DNA of 39,769 bases, taken from Gordonia araii NBRC 100433. GTDB lineage: Bacteria > Actinomycetota > Actinomycetes > Mycobacteriales > Mycobacteriaceae. The notes below the pieces were generated by a model that was given only the letters and a program-made list of their open reading frames with translations, was not told the origin of the DNA and did no database searches. Both the position numbers and the translations under genes were made by a program. Location of the stretch: positions 1 through 39,769 of the forward strand of contig NZ_BAEE01000019.1 in the NCBI RefSeq assembly GCF_000241265.1. Reading direction: 5' to 3'. The stretch's first letter is position 1. Each line of letters starts with the position of its first letter. Of this stretch, positions 30,910 through 39,740 are shown in pieces.

Positions 30910-32403
30910 ATGGACTTCCTCCAGATACTCGACCTTTCGCTCGAACCCGGCGGACTGTGCGAGTGGACTCCGACGTTGAGCGGCCGCGCCGCGCTGCACA
31001 GCGATCCGCGGCCGACGTCGATCAATCACGAGCAGCACTTGCGCGAGGCGCTCGCCTACCAGGAGCTGACCGGGCACACCGGTGGACGCGAATCGTGGCT
31101 GGGCGTGTCGGTCGAGTTCGACGAGCCGCTGTCCATCCCGGCGATCCGCGCCGCCCTCACCGCCTGGATCGACCGGCACGAGGTGCTGCGCAGCCATGTC
31201 GTGGTCGACGACGAAGGCGGGTTCCAGCGGCTCTCGGCGCCGGAGGGAGCCGTTTCGCTGAAGATGAGCCGCGTCGGCTGGTACCACGACCCGGCGTTGC
31301 TCGTCGACCAGATAGCCGGGTGGTTCGACCGCACCACCGCCCCGGTGCGCTGGCCGGCCTACCGGTTCGCCACCGTTGCCCGCGAGCACTCCTTCACCCT
31401 GTTGTTCGCCGGCGACCATTCGCTGCTCGACGGGTACTCGCTCATCATGGCCGTGCCGGAGCTGCGCGCCCACTATCAGGCCGCTCTGACCGACGTCGGC
31501 CGTCCGACCCGGGTCGCCGCGCCCGTCCCGCTCGCACCGGCCGAGATGGTGGGCAGCTACGTCGATTTCAGCGGCCTCGAACGCCGTCTGGCCGACGACG
31601 CCGACGACGAGCACCCCGCCGTGCGCGAATGGGCGGCGTTCCTCGCCGACGGGATGCCCCGCTATCCGACGCTGCCGCCGGCCGCACGGGTAGCCGGGGA
31701 TGCCGGGCCACCGGCACACGTGCACGGCTTCGCCGTCGGCGGCTACGAGGAGGGATCGGCATCCGCCGCGGGTTCTCGGCCGCAGCTCTCCCACTACGCG
31801 CTCCTCGCCGACGACGCGACCACCAACGAGTTCACCGCCGTGTGCTCGGGTGCGGGCACGACCCTGTTCGCCGGGGTGATGGCCGCACTCGCCTTCGCCT
31901 CGTACGAGCGGTCGGGCACGACCCGCTTCCGCGCGGTCCTGCCGCGCCACACGCGGCACGAACCGCAGTGGCAGGCGGCCCTGGGGTGGTTCGTCTCGCT
32001 GTCCCCGTTCGAACTCGACCTCGACGGCGTGACCACCTTCGCGCAGTTAGCGGTGCGCGCCTCGGCCGAGCTGCGGCGCGGCCGCAATGCCGCGTCGCTG
32101 CCGCTGCTGCGCGTCGCGGAGATCTTGGGGGCGCCGGGGTCTCCCCAATTCGTCGTCTCCTTCCTCGACACCCGCGCGGCGCCGGGTGCCGCCGAGGACG
32201 ATGCCGGCCGGGCCCGGGTGCTGCGCAGCCACCGCTACGCCGACGACGAGGTGTACCTGTGGATCAACCGCACCCCCGCCGGCCTCCGGATCTCGGCGCG
32301 CTACCCGCGCGAGCTCGACGCCGACGTCCGGGCCTTCAGCGACGCCGTCGCCGTGCTCATCGCCGACGTGTCCGCTCACAGTTCATGGCACTTCCGGGTC
32401 TAG
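30910..32403 (+). CDS. Stand-alone condensation-domain acyltransferase-like protein
   Basis: 497 residues of the chloramphenicol-acetyltransferase/condensation superfamily. NHEQHLREALAYQELTG and AIRAALTAWIDRHEVLRSHV are typical of the N-lobe. The catalytic HxxxDG is H170-S-L-L-D174-G175 (FAGDHSLLDGYS). C-lobe motifs such as GWFVSLSPFELDL follow. There are no carrier or adenylation domains, so it resembles PapA-type or wax-ester-type acyltransferases that join an acyl group to an alcohol or amine. It starts immediately after the sufE stop (TAGATG), implying coupled translation, and precedes accA3. M. tuberculosis has no such gene between Rv3284 and Rv3285. The substrates are unknown; a link to lipids made from carboxylase products is inference. 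Confidence 0.85.
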   Translation: MDFLQILDLSLEPGGLCEWTPTLSGRAALHSDPRPTSINHEQHLREALAYQELTGHTGGRESWLGVSVEFDEPLSIPAIRAALTAWIDRHEVLRSHVVVDDEGGFQRLSAPEGAVSLKMSRVGWYHDPALLVDQIAGWFDRTTAPVRWPAYRFATVAREHSFTLLFAGDHSLLDGYSLIMAVPELRAHYQAALTDVGRPTRVAAPVPLAPAEMVGSYVDFSGLERRLADDADDEHPAVREWAAFLADGMPRYPTLPPAARVAGDAGPPAHVHGFAVGGYEEGSASAAGSRPQLSHYALLADDATTNEFTAVCSGAGTTLFAGVMAALAFASYERSGTTRFRAVLPRHTRHEPQWQAALGWFVSLSPFELDLDGVTTFAQLAVRASAELRRGRNAASLPLLRVAEILGAPGSPQFVVSFLDTRAAPGAAEDDAGRARVLRSHRYADDEVYLWINRTPAGLRISARYPRELDADVRAFSDAVAVLIADVSAHSSWHFRV

Positions 32404-32428
32404 TGTGAGGTGGAATACGCCAGACCTT

Positions 32429-32434
32429 TAGAAT
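32429..32434 (+). promoter_or_regulatory. -10 element (TAGAAT) of a candidate accA3 promoter
   Basis: TAGAAT lies in the 75 bases between the condensation-domain gene and accA3. A transcript would start near 32441 and carry a leader of about 38 bases with AGGAG 6 bases before the GTG. The -35 is not clear. Confidence 0.45.
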
Positions 32435-32478
32435 CCGATGAGCGCACCACCCCCGCGTCCCCAGCCACAGGAGACTAC

Positions 32479-34260
32479 GTGCCCAAAACAGCCACGATCA
32501 CCAAAGTCCTCATCGCCAACCGCGGCGAGATCGCCGTCCGCGTCATCCGCGCGGCACGCGACGCCGGTATCACCAGTGTGGCCGTCTACGCCGAGCCCGA
32601 CGCCAACGCGATGTTCGTGCAGCTCGCCGACGAGGCCTTCGCCCTCGGCGGTCAAACTTCGGCCGAGTCCTACCTCGTTTTCGACAAGATCCTCGACGCC
32701 GCCAAGAAGTCCGGCGCCGACGCGATCCACCCCGGCTACGGCTTCCTCTCGGAGAACGCCGACTTCGCCCAGGCGGTCATCGACGCCGGGCTGATCTGGA
32801 TCGGGCCGTCGCCGCAGTCGATCCGCGACCTGGGCGACAAGGTCACCGCGCGCCACATCGCCGAGCGCGCCAAGGCGCCGATGGCCGCGGGCACCAAGGA
32901 CCCGGTCAAGGACGCCGACGAGGTCGTCGCCTTCGCCAAGGAGTACGGCGTGCCGGTCGCGATCAAAGCGGCCTTCGGCGGCGGCGGACGCGGCATGAAA
33001 GTCGCCCACACCATCGAAGAGATCCCCGAGCTGTTCGAGTCGGCGACCCGCGAGGCCGTTGCCGCCTTCGGACGCGGCGAGTGTTTCGTCGAGCAATACC
33101 TCGACAAGGCCCGCCACGTCGAAGCCCAGGTCATCGCCGACCAGCACGGCAACGTCGTCGTCGCGGGCACGCGTGACTGCTCGCTGCAGCGCCGGTTCCA
33201 GAAGCTCGTCGAGGAGGCCCCGGCGCCCTTCCTCACCGACGACCAGCGCGAGCGGATCCACTCGTCTGCCAAGGCCATCTGCAAGGAGGCCGGCTACTAC
33301 GGCGCGGGCACCGTCGAGTACCTCGTGCAGGGCGACACCGTCTCCTTCCTCGAGGTCAACACCCGCCTGCAGGTCGAGCACCCGGTCACCGAGGAGACCG
33401 CTGGCATCGACCTGGTCCGCCAGCAGTTCCGCATCGCCGAGGGCGAGGAACTGTCGATCACCGAGGATCCCGCGCCGCGCGGGCACTCCTTCGAGTTCCG
33501 CATCAACGGTGAGGACGCCGGGCGGAACTTCCTGCCCGCGCCGGGCCCGATCAGCGTCTACCGCGAGCCGTCGGGACCGGGCGTCCGCGTCGACTCCGGC
33601 GTACGCCCGGGAGACGTCATCGGCGGACAGTTCGACTCGATGCTCGCCAAGCTGATCGTCACCGGCGAAACCCGTGAGCAGGCGCTGGAACGGGCGCGCC
33701 GCGCGCTCGACGAGTTCGAGGTCGACGGCCTCGCGACCGTCATCCCGTTCCACCGCCACATCGTCAGCAACCCGGCGTTCATCGGCGACGGCACGTCCTT
33801 CGACGTCTACACCAAGTGGATCGAGACCGACTGGGACAACCCGATCGAGCCCTTCGCCGGTGGCCAGCCCATCGACGAAGACGCCGAACTCCCGCGCCAG
33901 AGCGTGGTGGTCGAGATCGACGGCCGCCGCGTCGAGGTGTCGCTGCCGAGCGACCTGGCGATCGGCGAGAACGGCGTGCGCACCGGTGTCGTCCGGCGCA
34001 AGCCGAAGCCGCGCACGCGCACGAAGGGCGGCGGCGCTGCCGCGTCCGGCGACTCGGTCGCCGCACCGATGCAGGGCACCGTGGTCAAGGTCGCCGTCGA
34101 GGAGGGCCAGGAGGTCGCCGAGGGCGAGCTGATCGTCGTGCTCGAGGCGATGAAGATGGAGAACCCCGTCAACGCCCACAAGGCCGGCACCATCACCGGG
34201 CTCGCGGTGGCCGCGGGCGATCCCGTCACCCAGGGCACCGTTCTGCTCGAGATCAAGTAG
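32479..34260 (+). CDS. accA3: Acetyl/propionyl-CoA carboxylase alpha subunit AccA3 (biotin carboxylase + BCCP)
   Basis: 593 residues. The biotin carboxylase domain has [36 protein letters not shown], the ATP-grasp glycine loop [13 protein letters not shown], and [22 protein letters not shown]. The C-terminal biotinyl domain carries the biotin lysine in EAMKMENP (Lys559). It carboxylates its own biotin and passes CO2 to AccD-type beta subunits such as AccD5. Its long run of identity with mycobacterial AccA3 supports the name. GTG 32479 is chosen because AGGAG lies 6 bases upstream; a GTG at 32410 would add 23 non-conserved residues. Confidence 0.96.
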   Translation: MPKTATITKVLIANRGEIAVRVIRAARDAGITSVAVYAEPDANAMFVQLADEAFALGGQTSAESYLVFDKILDAAKKSGADAIHPGYGFLSENADFAQAVIDAGLIWIGPSPQSIRDLGDKVTARHIAERAKAPMAAGTKDPVKDADEVVAFAKEYGVPVAIKAAFGGGGRGMKVAHTIEEIPELFESATREAVAAFGRGECFVEQYLDKARHVEAQVIADQHGNVVVAGTRDCSLQRRFQKLVEEAPAPFLTDDQRERIHSSAKAICKEAGYYGAGTVEYLVQGDTVSFLEVNTRLQVEHPVTEETAGIDLVRQQFRIAEGEELSITEDPAPRGHSFEFRINGEDAGRNFLPAPGPISVYREPSGPGVRVDSGVRPGDVIGGQFDSMLAKLIVTGETREQALERARRALDEFEVDGLATVIPFHRHIVSNPAFIGDGTSFDVYTKWIETDWDNPIEPFAGGQPIDEDAELPRQSVVVEIDGRRVEVSLPSDLAIGENGVRTGVVRRKPKPRTRTKGGGAAASGDSVAAPMQGTVVKVAVEEGQEVAEGELIVVLEAMKMENPVNAHKAGTITGLAVAAGDPVTQGTVLLEIK

Positions 34261-34285
34261 CCCGCCACCGAGCCGGCCGACGACG

Positions 34286-34597
34286 ATGGAAGCCGTCGAG
34301 ATCAACGCGGGAGCGTGGTATTTGCGCGCGCTCCGCGACGACGAGCGGGTCAGCGACGTCCCCGCGCTCGCCGATCTGGGCATCGACGATCCCGCCGCGT
34401 TCGTCCGGGCGGCGGACCGGGGATGGGCCGAGGAGACCGGGTTCAGCTGGGCCGTGTGCGAACCGACGACGGGCGAGCTGATGTCGCTCGTCACCGCGGC
34501 CGCGGGACAGCCGGCCACCGGCCGGGCACGCACGGGGCAACAGGCCAGCCTCGACGACGCGCTGCCCGTCGTCGAGCGTTTCCTTCAGTCGCTGTAG
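34286..34597 (+). CDS. Short GNAT-like fragment (N-terminal part of an acetyltransferase)
   Basis: 103 residues. AWYLRALRDDERVSDVPALADLGIDDPAAFV...GFSWAVCEPTTGELMSLV looks like the first third of a RimJ/RimL-type acetyltransferase, where this region is followed by the acetyl-CoA loop. Here that loop and the rest of the domain are missing, and the frame ends DDALPVVERFLQSL. It may be a truncated relic or a repurposed small protein. It lies 25 bases after accA3 and converges with the AbiEi-like gene. No activity can be assigned. Confidence 0.6.
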   Translation: MEAVEINAGAWYLRALRDDERVSDVPALADLGIDDPAAFVRAADRGWAEETGFSWAVCEPTTGELMSLVTAAAGQPATGRARTGQQASLDDALPVVERFLQSL

Positions 34598-34609
34598 TCC
34601 TCGGCGCCG

Positions 34610-35524
34610 TCATCCGAGCTGTCCCAGTCGCCTCAGCCAGGGCCGGCAGCCCATGGCGAGGTCGTGGCGTTCCAGGTTCGCCCACGTCCACCGCAGGACG
34701 TGTATCCCCCGCCGCTGGAGTCGGTCGTCGCGCGAGATCGCCCGCCACGCCGCGCCCAGGCGCGAGTCGCCCTTCACCCGGATCCGCTCGTAGCGGTTGG
34801 CACCGTCGAACTCGCCCAGCAGCACGCCGCCCCAGTTCATGTCGGGCTCGGCGAGCACCTCGTCGCGCAGTCCGATCAGCGGGTGCTTGAGCCTCGGTCG
34901 CGGCAGACCGGCCGCGACGAGCTGCGCCCGGCACCACGACTCCCCCACCCCGTCGGCGTTCGGGGAGGCGTGCCGCCAGGCCATGACGACCGGGACCGCG
35001 CGCCGGCGGCGGCGGAGCAGTTCCGCCAACAGCCGGGGTTTCGCTCCTCGCCGCAGCGCCGCGTCGAAGACCGCGAGTGCTCCCGCGAACCCCATCGGCG
35101 ACGTCAGGGCGACATCGACGGCCGTCCGCTCCAGCGAAGTCGTGCAGAATCCCTCGCGCTCGACGACCTCCGCGGGCGACAAAAGGTCGACGTGAATCCG
35201 GCGGAACTCGGCGTCGACGCGTGCCGAGGCGGTCGGGACCGTCAAGTGGACCGCGCGCAGGTCGGGCTTGAGCATCGGCAGCCCGTGCAGGACGGCGGCC
35301 GAGGTATGGCTGACGACCACCTCCGGCGAGGTCGAGACGTCGCTGAGCATGAGACGGTGCCGCAGGTCGGGGGCGAGACCGCCGGACGGGACGTAGAGCC
35401 CCGACCCGATGCGGCACAACTCGCCCTCGCGCACCGCTCGGTACAGGGTCGCCGCGTTGATCCCCTTCGCTACGACGGTGCTCCGGCGCACCGCCCCATC
35501 GGCGTCGATCGGAAGTGTCGTCAT
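34610..35524 (-). CDS. AbiEi-like antitoxin-domain protein with a PD-(D/E)xK-like C-terminus
   Basis: 304 residues. The N-terminus (GAVRRSTVVAKGINAATLYRAVREGELCRIGSGLYVP) is the winged-helix block of AbiEi-type antitoxins, followed by HRLMLSDVSTSPEVVVSHTSAAVLHGLPML and FCTTSLERTAVDVALTSP. The C-terminus (GVGESWCRAQL..., EPDMNWGGVLLGEFDGANRYERIRVKGDSRL, RGIHVLRWTWANL) resembles the DUF559/Vsr-like nuclease fold, with an E...D...E-x-D arrangement. No AbiEii nucleotidyltransferase partner is adjacent, so it is an orphan of a class common in actinobacteria; the role is unknown. The ATG at 35524 begins the conserved domain. It is divergent from the acyltransferase-3 gene. Confidence 0.8.
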   Translation of the reverse strand: MTTLPIDADGAVRRSTVVAKGINAATLYRAVREGELCRIGSGLYVPSGGLAPDLRHRLMLSDVSTSPEVVVSHTSAAVLHGLPMLKPDLRAVHLTVPTASARVDAEFRRIHVDLLSPAEVVEREGFCTTSLERTAVDVALTSPMGFAGALAVFDAALRRGAKPRLLAELLRRRRRAVPVVMAWRHASPNADGVGESWCRAQLVAAGLPRPRLKHPLIGLRDEVLAEPDMNWGGVLLGEFDGANRYERIRVKGDSRLGAAWRAISRDDRLQRRGIHVLRWTWANLERHDLAMGCRPWLRRLGQLG

Positions 35525-35626
35525 ATCTATTGGACGCACGCGACGCCGATTCGGTTGCGATCCCCCATGCCGACTGAGTAGAACCACACATCGGTTTGCG
35601 CCGTCCCGGCGGCAGGATCGAGACCC

Positions 35627-36994
35627 ATGAGCGTATCGATATTCCCCTCCGCAACCCGGGTCGCGGCCGGCACTCCCGCCGGCCGCGACCGTGCCGTCGA
35701 CGTAGCCCGCATCGCCAGCCTGCTGGTCGTCATGTTCGGGCACTGTGCTTTCGTACTGGCGACCATCACCGCGTCGTCGGAGTTGGTGGTCGGCAACCTG
35801 CTGGGCGAGCTGCCGGTGATCCGGCCGCTGACCTGGGTCTTGCAGATCATGCCCCTGTTCTTCCTCGCCGGCGCCGCGTCGGCCGCCTACGGACTCGACC
35901 GGCCCGGCACCGCGGACCGCGACGCGAAACCGTGGGGTCTGTGGCTGTTCACCCGCGCGCAGCGGCTGGCCCGCCCGGTGCTCTGGTACCTCGCCGCGTG
36001 GAGCCTGGCGCTCGGCGCCACCCGGCTCTTCGCCGGGCCCACCGCGGCGGCCCGGCTCGGCGAGCAATGTGTCGCGCTGCTGTGGTTCATCGGCGTCTAC
36101 TTCGTCATCCTGGCGTTCGTACCCGCGTTGACGCGGCTGACGCGAACGGCCGACGTCGTCCGCTTCGTCGTCGCCATGCTCGCCGTCGCAGCCTTCTTCG
36201 ACGCCGCGCGCATCCGCTTCGACAACATCGTCTTCGGCCTGCCGAACTTCCTGGCGGTCTGGCTGATCCCGGCCGTGATCGGCGTCGCCTACGCCCGCCG
36301 CGCCATCTCCCCGAAAGCCGCGCTCGTCGTGGGTGCCGCCGCCTTCGGCCTGAACGTCGCGCTGGTCGCGCTCGGCCCCTACGAGGTCTCGCTGGTCGTG
36401 ACCGGCAACGAGACGCTCTCCAACGTCACGCCGCCGACGGTCGTCCTCGGCCTGCACTGCGTGTGGATGAGCCTGGTGTTCGTCGCCGCGGCGCGGCGTA
36501 TCGGCCAGTGGGCTCAGCGGCCCCGGGTGTGGCGCTGGACCGCGATCGGAAACGGCGGCGCGATGACTCTCTACCTGTGGCACATCCCGGCGATCGTCGC
36601 GACCATGCTGCTGCTGCACATCGCCGGCCTCGACGCCTACTCGCCGGATCAACCGCACTTCTGGACCTTGATGGCGATCCGGGCCGCCGCGTTCGCGTGC
36701 GTCATGTCGGTCGTGTTCGTGATCCTGCTGCCGGCCGAACACCGTCGCCTGCCGTGGTGGGACGACGCGGTGGAAGCCACCGGCACCCGGGCGACCGCGA
36801 TGGGGCTGCTCGTCTGCGCGGCCGGGATCGCGATTCTGCTGGTCGCCAAGATGAACCTCGGAACCGAAATCGGCTGGTGCGCACTCGTCGCCTTCCTCGT
36901 CGCATTGGGCTCGGCCCGAGCGCTGGGTTCGGCGACCAGTCCGTCGTCCGATACCATGGAGTCGCAATTGGTCCGAGATGACCCGCGAGTATGA
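35627..36994 (+). CDS. Acyltransferase 3 family integral membrane protein
   Basis: 455 residues with about ten to eleven membrane helices. RDRAVDVARIASLLVVMFGHCAF is the family's first block, with the catalytic-type histidine in GHC; IMPLFFLAGAASA and GNGGAMTLYLWHIPAI are further conserved blocks. Such proteins O-acylate envelope polysaccharides or lipids across the membrane. Substrate unknown. The ATG at 35627 begins the natural N-terminus. The last 30 bases contain a plausible promoter for the metE leader. Confidence 0.88.
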   Translation: MSVSIFPSATRVAAGTPAGRDRAVDVARIASLLVVMFGHCAFVLATITASSELVVGNLLGELPVIRPLTWVLQIMPLFFLAGAASAAYGLDRPGTADRDAKPWGLWLFTRAQRLARPVLWYLAAWSLALGATRLFAGPTAAARLGEQCVALLWFIGVYFVILAFVPALTRLTRTADVVRFVVAMLAVAAFFDAARIRFDNIVFGLPNFLAVWLIPAVIGVAYARRAISPKAALVVGAAAFGLNVALVALGPYEVSLVVTGNETLSNVTPPTVVLGLHCVWMSLVFVAAARRIGQWAQRPRVWRWTAIGNGGAMTLYLWHIPAIVATMLLLHIAGLDAYSPDQPHFWTLMAIRAAAFACVMSVVFVILLPAEHRRLPWWDDAVEATGTRATAMGLLVCAAGIAILLVAKMNLGTEIGWCALVAFLVALGSARALGSATSPSSDTMESQLVRDDPRV

Positions 36995-36995
36995 G
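36968..36995 (+). promoter_or_regulatory. Candidate promoter for the metE riboswitch transcript
   Basis: TTGGTC (36968-36973) and TATGAG (36990-36995) are separated by 16 bases and would start transcription near 37002, a few bases before the riboswitch. The elements overlap the end of the acyltransferase gene. Confidence 0.45.
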
Positions 36996-37014
36996 GAGCC
37001 CCTGGCCCGCGAGT

Positions 37015-37214
37015 CGTCTGCCGAGTCGGCATCGGCGCCCGCCAACCGTTTGGCGGCACCGAGCAGACGAGAGGGAATCCGGTGCGAATCCGGAACTGAC
37101 CCCGCAGCGGTGAATCGGAAACGACCACTGTCAACGCACTGGGCCCCGCCTGGGAAGCGACAGTCAGTAGGTGCGGTCTATGCGACCGCGTGCCGATGAG
37201 TCCGAAGACCTGCC
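37015..37214 (+). ncRNA. Cobalamin (B12) riboswitch upstream of metE
   Basis: The conserved cobalamin riboswitch blocks are present in order: GAGGGAATCCGGTGCGAATC, then CCGGAACTGACCCCGCAGC with GGTGA, then a CACTGGG...CTGGGAAGCGACAGTCAG segment, and finally GAGTCCGAAGACCTGCC at the 3' end. CGTCTGC (37015-37021) pairs with GCAGACG (37063-37069) around an internal hairpin (37039-37045 with 37050-37056). It precedes the B12-independent methionine synthase gene, the classic target: bound cobalamin would switch metE off when the B12-dependent enzyme can work. Confidence 0.95.
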
Positions 37215-37220
37215 AGTTGT

Positions 37221-37241
37221 ACCGGGCACGCCGTGCCCGGT
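37221..37241 (+). promoter_or_regulatory. GC-rich hairpin after the riboswitch, possible expression platform
   Basis: A perfect 10-base inverted repeat (37221-37230 with 37232-37241) starts 7 bases after the riboswitch. There is no U-tract, so it is not a classical intrinsic terminator. It could take part in switching, pausing or Rho-dependent termination. From here to the metE ribosome-binding site (AGGAG, 37376-37380) about 130 bases hold no other feature I can support. Confidence 0.5.
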
Positions 37242-37391
37242 GGCTCATCGCCTCGAGGACTTGGGCGCACGGGTCGACGGATCGCGGTTGTACTGGCTCC
37301 TGATTCTCTGGCGCCACTGCCGCGCCGTGGTCCCAGGTGTGTCCGCCGGGTGGTGAACCATGGAATTTTCACCTCAGGAGCAACGACAACC

Positions 37392-39689
37392 ATGTCCTCG
37401 GACACCACCACCGCGAAAGCACCCGACTTCACCGCCACCGTCGGCGGTACGGCGCGCATCGGCGCGAACCGCGAGCTGAAGCGGGCCATCGAAAGCTATT
37501 GGAAGGGCCAGACCGACCGGGCGTCGCTGGAGGCCGTCGCCGCCTCGCTGCGCGGCGAGACCGCCCGTCAGCTGCGCGATGCGGGATTCGACTCGATCCC
37601 GGTCAACACCTTCTCCTACTACGACCAGATGCTCGACACGGCGATCATGCTCGGTGCGCTCGCCCCGCGCTTCGCCTCGGTCGAGGACGATCTGGACCGC
37701 TACTTCGCCGCCGCGCGAGGCACGGCCGAGCTGACCCCGCTGGAGATGACCAAGTGGTTCGACACGAACTACCACTACCTGGTCCCCGAGCTGTCGGCGC
37801 AGACCACCTACTCGCTGGATGCGTCGAAGGTGCTCGCCGAACTCGCCGAGGCCACCAATCTCGGCGTCGACGCGCGACCGGTCGTCATCGGCCCGATCAC
37901 CTTCCTCGCACTGGCCAAGTCCACCGATGACACCGATCCGCTGGACCGGCTCGACGAGGTCGTCGGTCTGTACGAGGAGCTGCTGGGTAGCCTCGCCGAG
38001 GCCGGCGCCAACTGGGTGCAGATCGACGAGCCGGTGCTGTGCACCGACATCGTCGACGGCGCCGCCGCGACCGCGGGCAAGGTCTACGAGCGGCTCTCGG
38101 CCGTCGCCGGCCGTCCGGCGATCTTCGTGAACACCTACTTCGGTGATCCCGGCGCCGAGGTTCTCGCGGCGCTCGCCGCCACCGACATCGAGGCGATCGG
38201 GGTCGACCTCGTCTACGGCAGCGCCGACACGGTCGCATCGGTTCCCGCACTGTCGACGAAGCTCCTGGTCGCCGGCGTCGTCAACGGCCGCAACATCTGG
38301 CGCACCGACCTCGACGCGGCGCTGGCCACGCTCGGCACCCTGCTGGGCTCGGCCCGCGCGGTGGCCGTGTCCACGTCGTGCTCGACGCTGCACGTGCCGT
38401 ACTCGCTGGAGCCGGAAACCGAACTCGACGACAACCTGCGCGGATGGCTCGCCTTCGCCGCGGAGAAGTTCACCGAGGTGGCGGTCCTCGCCGCCGCGCT
38501 GAACCGCGGCCGCGACGCCGTCGCCGATGCCTTCGAGGCCTCGGCCGCCGCACTGGCCACCCGTGCCACCGATCCGCGCGTGAAAGTCGCCGCGGTGCGC
38601 GAGCGCCTCGCCGCCGTCACCGAGGATCAGCTGGCTCGCGGTGAGAGCGCCGGCCGCCTGGCCGCGCAGCAGGAACGCCTGGGCCTTCCGCTGTTGCCGA
38701 CGACGACGATCGGCTCGTACCCGCAGACGTCGGCGATCCGCAAGGCCCGCGCCGCCCTGCGCGCCGGGGAGATCGACGAGGCCGAGTACACCCGCCGCAT
38801 GCAGTCCGAGATCGAGGACGTCATCGCGCTGCAGGAAGATCTGGGCCTGGACGTGCTGGTGCACGGCGAGCCCGAGCGCAACGACATGGTGCAGTACTTC
38901 GCCGAGCAGCTCGACGGGTTCTTCGCCACGCAGAACGGCTGGGTGCAGTCCTACGGCACCCGCTGCGTCCGCCCGCCGATCCTCTTCGGCGATGTCGTGC
39001 GGCCCAAGCCGATGACCGTGGACTGGATCACCTACGCGCAGTCCAAGACCGCCAAGCCAGTCAAGGGCATGCTCACCGGTCCGGTCACGATCCTCGCCTG
39101 GTCGTTCGTCCGCGACGACCAGCCGGAGAAGGACTCGGCCAACCAGATCGCGTTGGCGATCCGCGACGAGACAGTCGATCTGGAGAAGGCCGGCATCGGC
39201 GTCATCCAGGTCGACGAGCCGGCGCTGCGCGAACTGCTGCCGCTGCGCGACGCCGACAAGCCGGACTACCTGCGCTGGGCGGTCGACGCGTTCCGCCTCT
39301 CGACCGCGGGGGTCGAGGACACGACGCAGATCCACACGCACCTGTGCTACTCGGAGTTCGGCGAGGTCATCGGAGCGATCGCGGACCTCGACGCCGACGT
39401 GACATCGATCGAGGCGGCCCGGTCGGCGATGGAGGTCCTCGACGACCTCAACGCGATCGGCTTCGCCAACGGGGTCGGACCGGGTGTCTACGACATCCAC
39501 TCGCCCCGCGTCCCGTCGACCGAGGAGATCACCGCGTCGCTGCAGGCGGCCCTCAAGGCGGTTCCCGCCGAGCGGCTGTGGGTCAACCCCGACTGCGGTC
39601 TGAAGACCCGCGGCAACGAGGAAGTCACCGCGTCGCTGCGCAACCTCGTGGAAGCAGCGAAGACGGTTCGTCCGGCAGCCACCGCCTGA
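37392..39689 (+). CDS. metE: Cobalamin-independent methionine synthase MetE
   Basis: 765 residues, full length. The N-terminal barrel has [22 protein letters not shown] and [12 protein letters not shown]. The C-terminal catalytic barrel has [41 protein letters not shown] with zinc-site neighbours, [29 protein letters not shown] (zinc-binding His and Cys) and [12 protein letters not shown] (zinc-binding Cys). It methylates homocysteine using methyl-tetrahydrofolate polyglutamate. ATG 37392 follows AGGAG by 11 bases; upstream in-frame codons lie in the leader. It is controlled by the cobalamin riboswitch upstream and ends at a strong hairpin. Confidence 0.97.
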   Translation: MSSDTTTAKAPDFTATVGGTARIGANRELKRAIESYWKGQTDRASLEAVAASLRGETARQLRDAGFDSIPVNTFSYYDQMLDTAIMLGALAPRFASVEDDLDRYFAAARGTAELTPLEMTKWFDTNYHYLVPELSAQTTYSLDASKVLAELAEATNLGVDARPVVIGPITFLALAKSTDDTDPLDRLDEVVGLYEELLGSLAEAGANWVQIDEPVLCTDIVDGAAATAGKVYERLSAVAGRPAIFVNTYFGDPGAEVLAALAATDIEAIGVDLVYGSADTVASVPALSTKLLVAGVVNGRNIWRTDLDAALATLGTLLGSARAVAVSTSCSTLHVPYSLEPETELDDNLRGWLAFAAEKFTEVAVLAAALNRGRDAVADAFEASAAALATRATDPRVKVAAVRERLAAVTEDQLARGESAGRLAAQQERLGLPLLPTTTIGSYPQTSAIRKARAALRAGEIDEAEYTRRMQSEIEDVIALQEDLGLDVLVHGEPERNDMVQYFAEQLDGFFATQNGWVQSYGTRCVRPPILFGDVVRPKPMTVDWITYAQSKTAKPVKGMLTGPVTILAWSFVRDDQPEKDSANQIALAIRDETVDLEKAGIGVIQVDEPALRELLPLRDADKPDYLRWAVDAFRLSTAGVEDTTQIHTHLCYSEFGEVIGAIADLDADVTSIEAARSAMEVLDDLNAIGFANGVGPGVYDIHSPRVPSTEEITASLQAALKAVPAERLWVNPDCGLKTRGNEEVTASLRNLVEAAKTVRPAATA

Positions 39690-39706
39690 TCCGAACCTCC
39701 CGACAC

Positions 39707-39740
39707 ACCGCCCCGCCCGGCTTCGGCCGCGCGGGGCGGT
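39707..39740 (+). terminator. Intrinsic-type terminator after metE
   Basis: A 10-base stem (39707-39716 with 39731-39740) encloses an inner 4-base stem (39718-39721 with 39726-39729) closed by a TTCG tetraloop. It starts 17 bases after the metE stop. The T-tract is short. Confidence 0.85.

Noticed and set aside
32428..34533. Minus-strand open frame of about 700 codons opposite accA3
   Set aside because: Mirror of accA3 codon bias; no recognisable domain.
34610..37045. The AbiEi-like frame could be read back in-frame to 37045 as an 811-residue protein
   Set aside because: The added part is antisense to the acyltransferase-3 gene and to part of the riboswitch, is low in complexity, and the conserved domain starts at 35524.
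37171..37356. A 61-codon upstream coding gene in the metE leader
   Set aside because: It overlaps the conserved riboswitch 3' end, has no ribosome-binding site of note, and its sequence is explained by the aptamer. Kept only as a point to test.
37374..39500. Very long open frame on the minus strand opposite metE
   Set aside because: High-GC third-position bias in metE keeps the opposite frame open. The translation is an Arg/Asp/Val-rich string without family motifs, while metE has all its zinc and substrate motifs.
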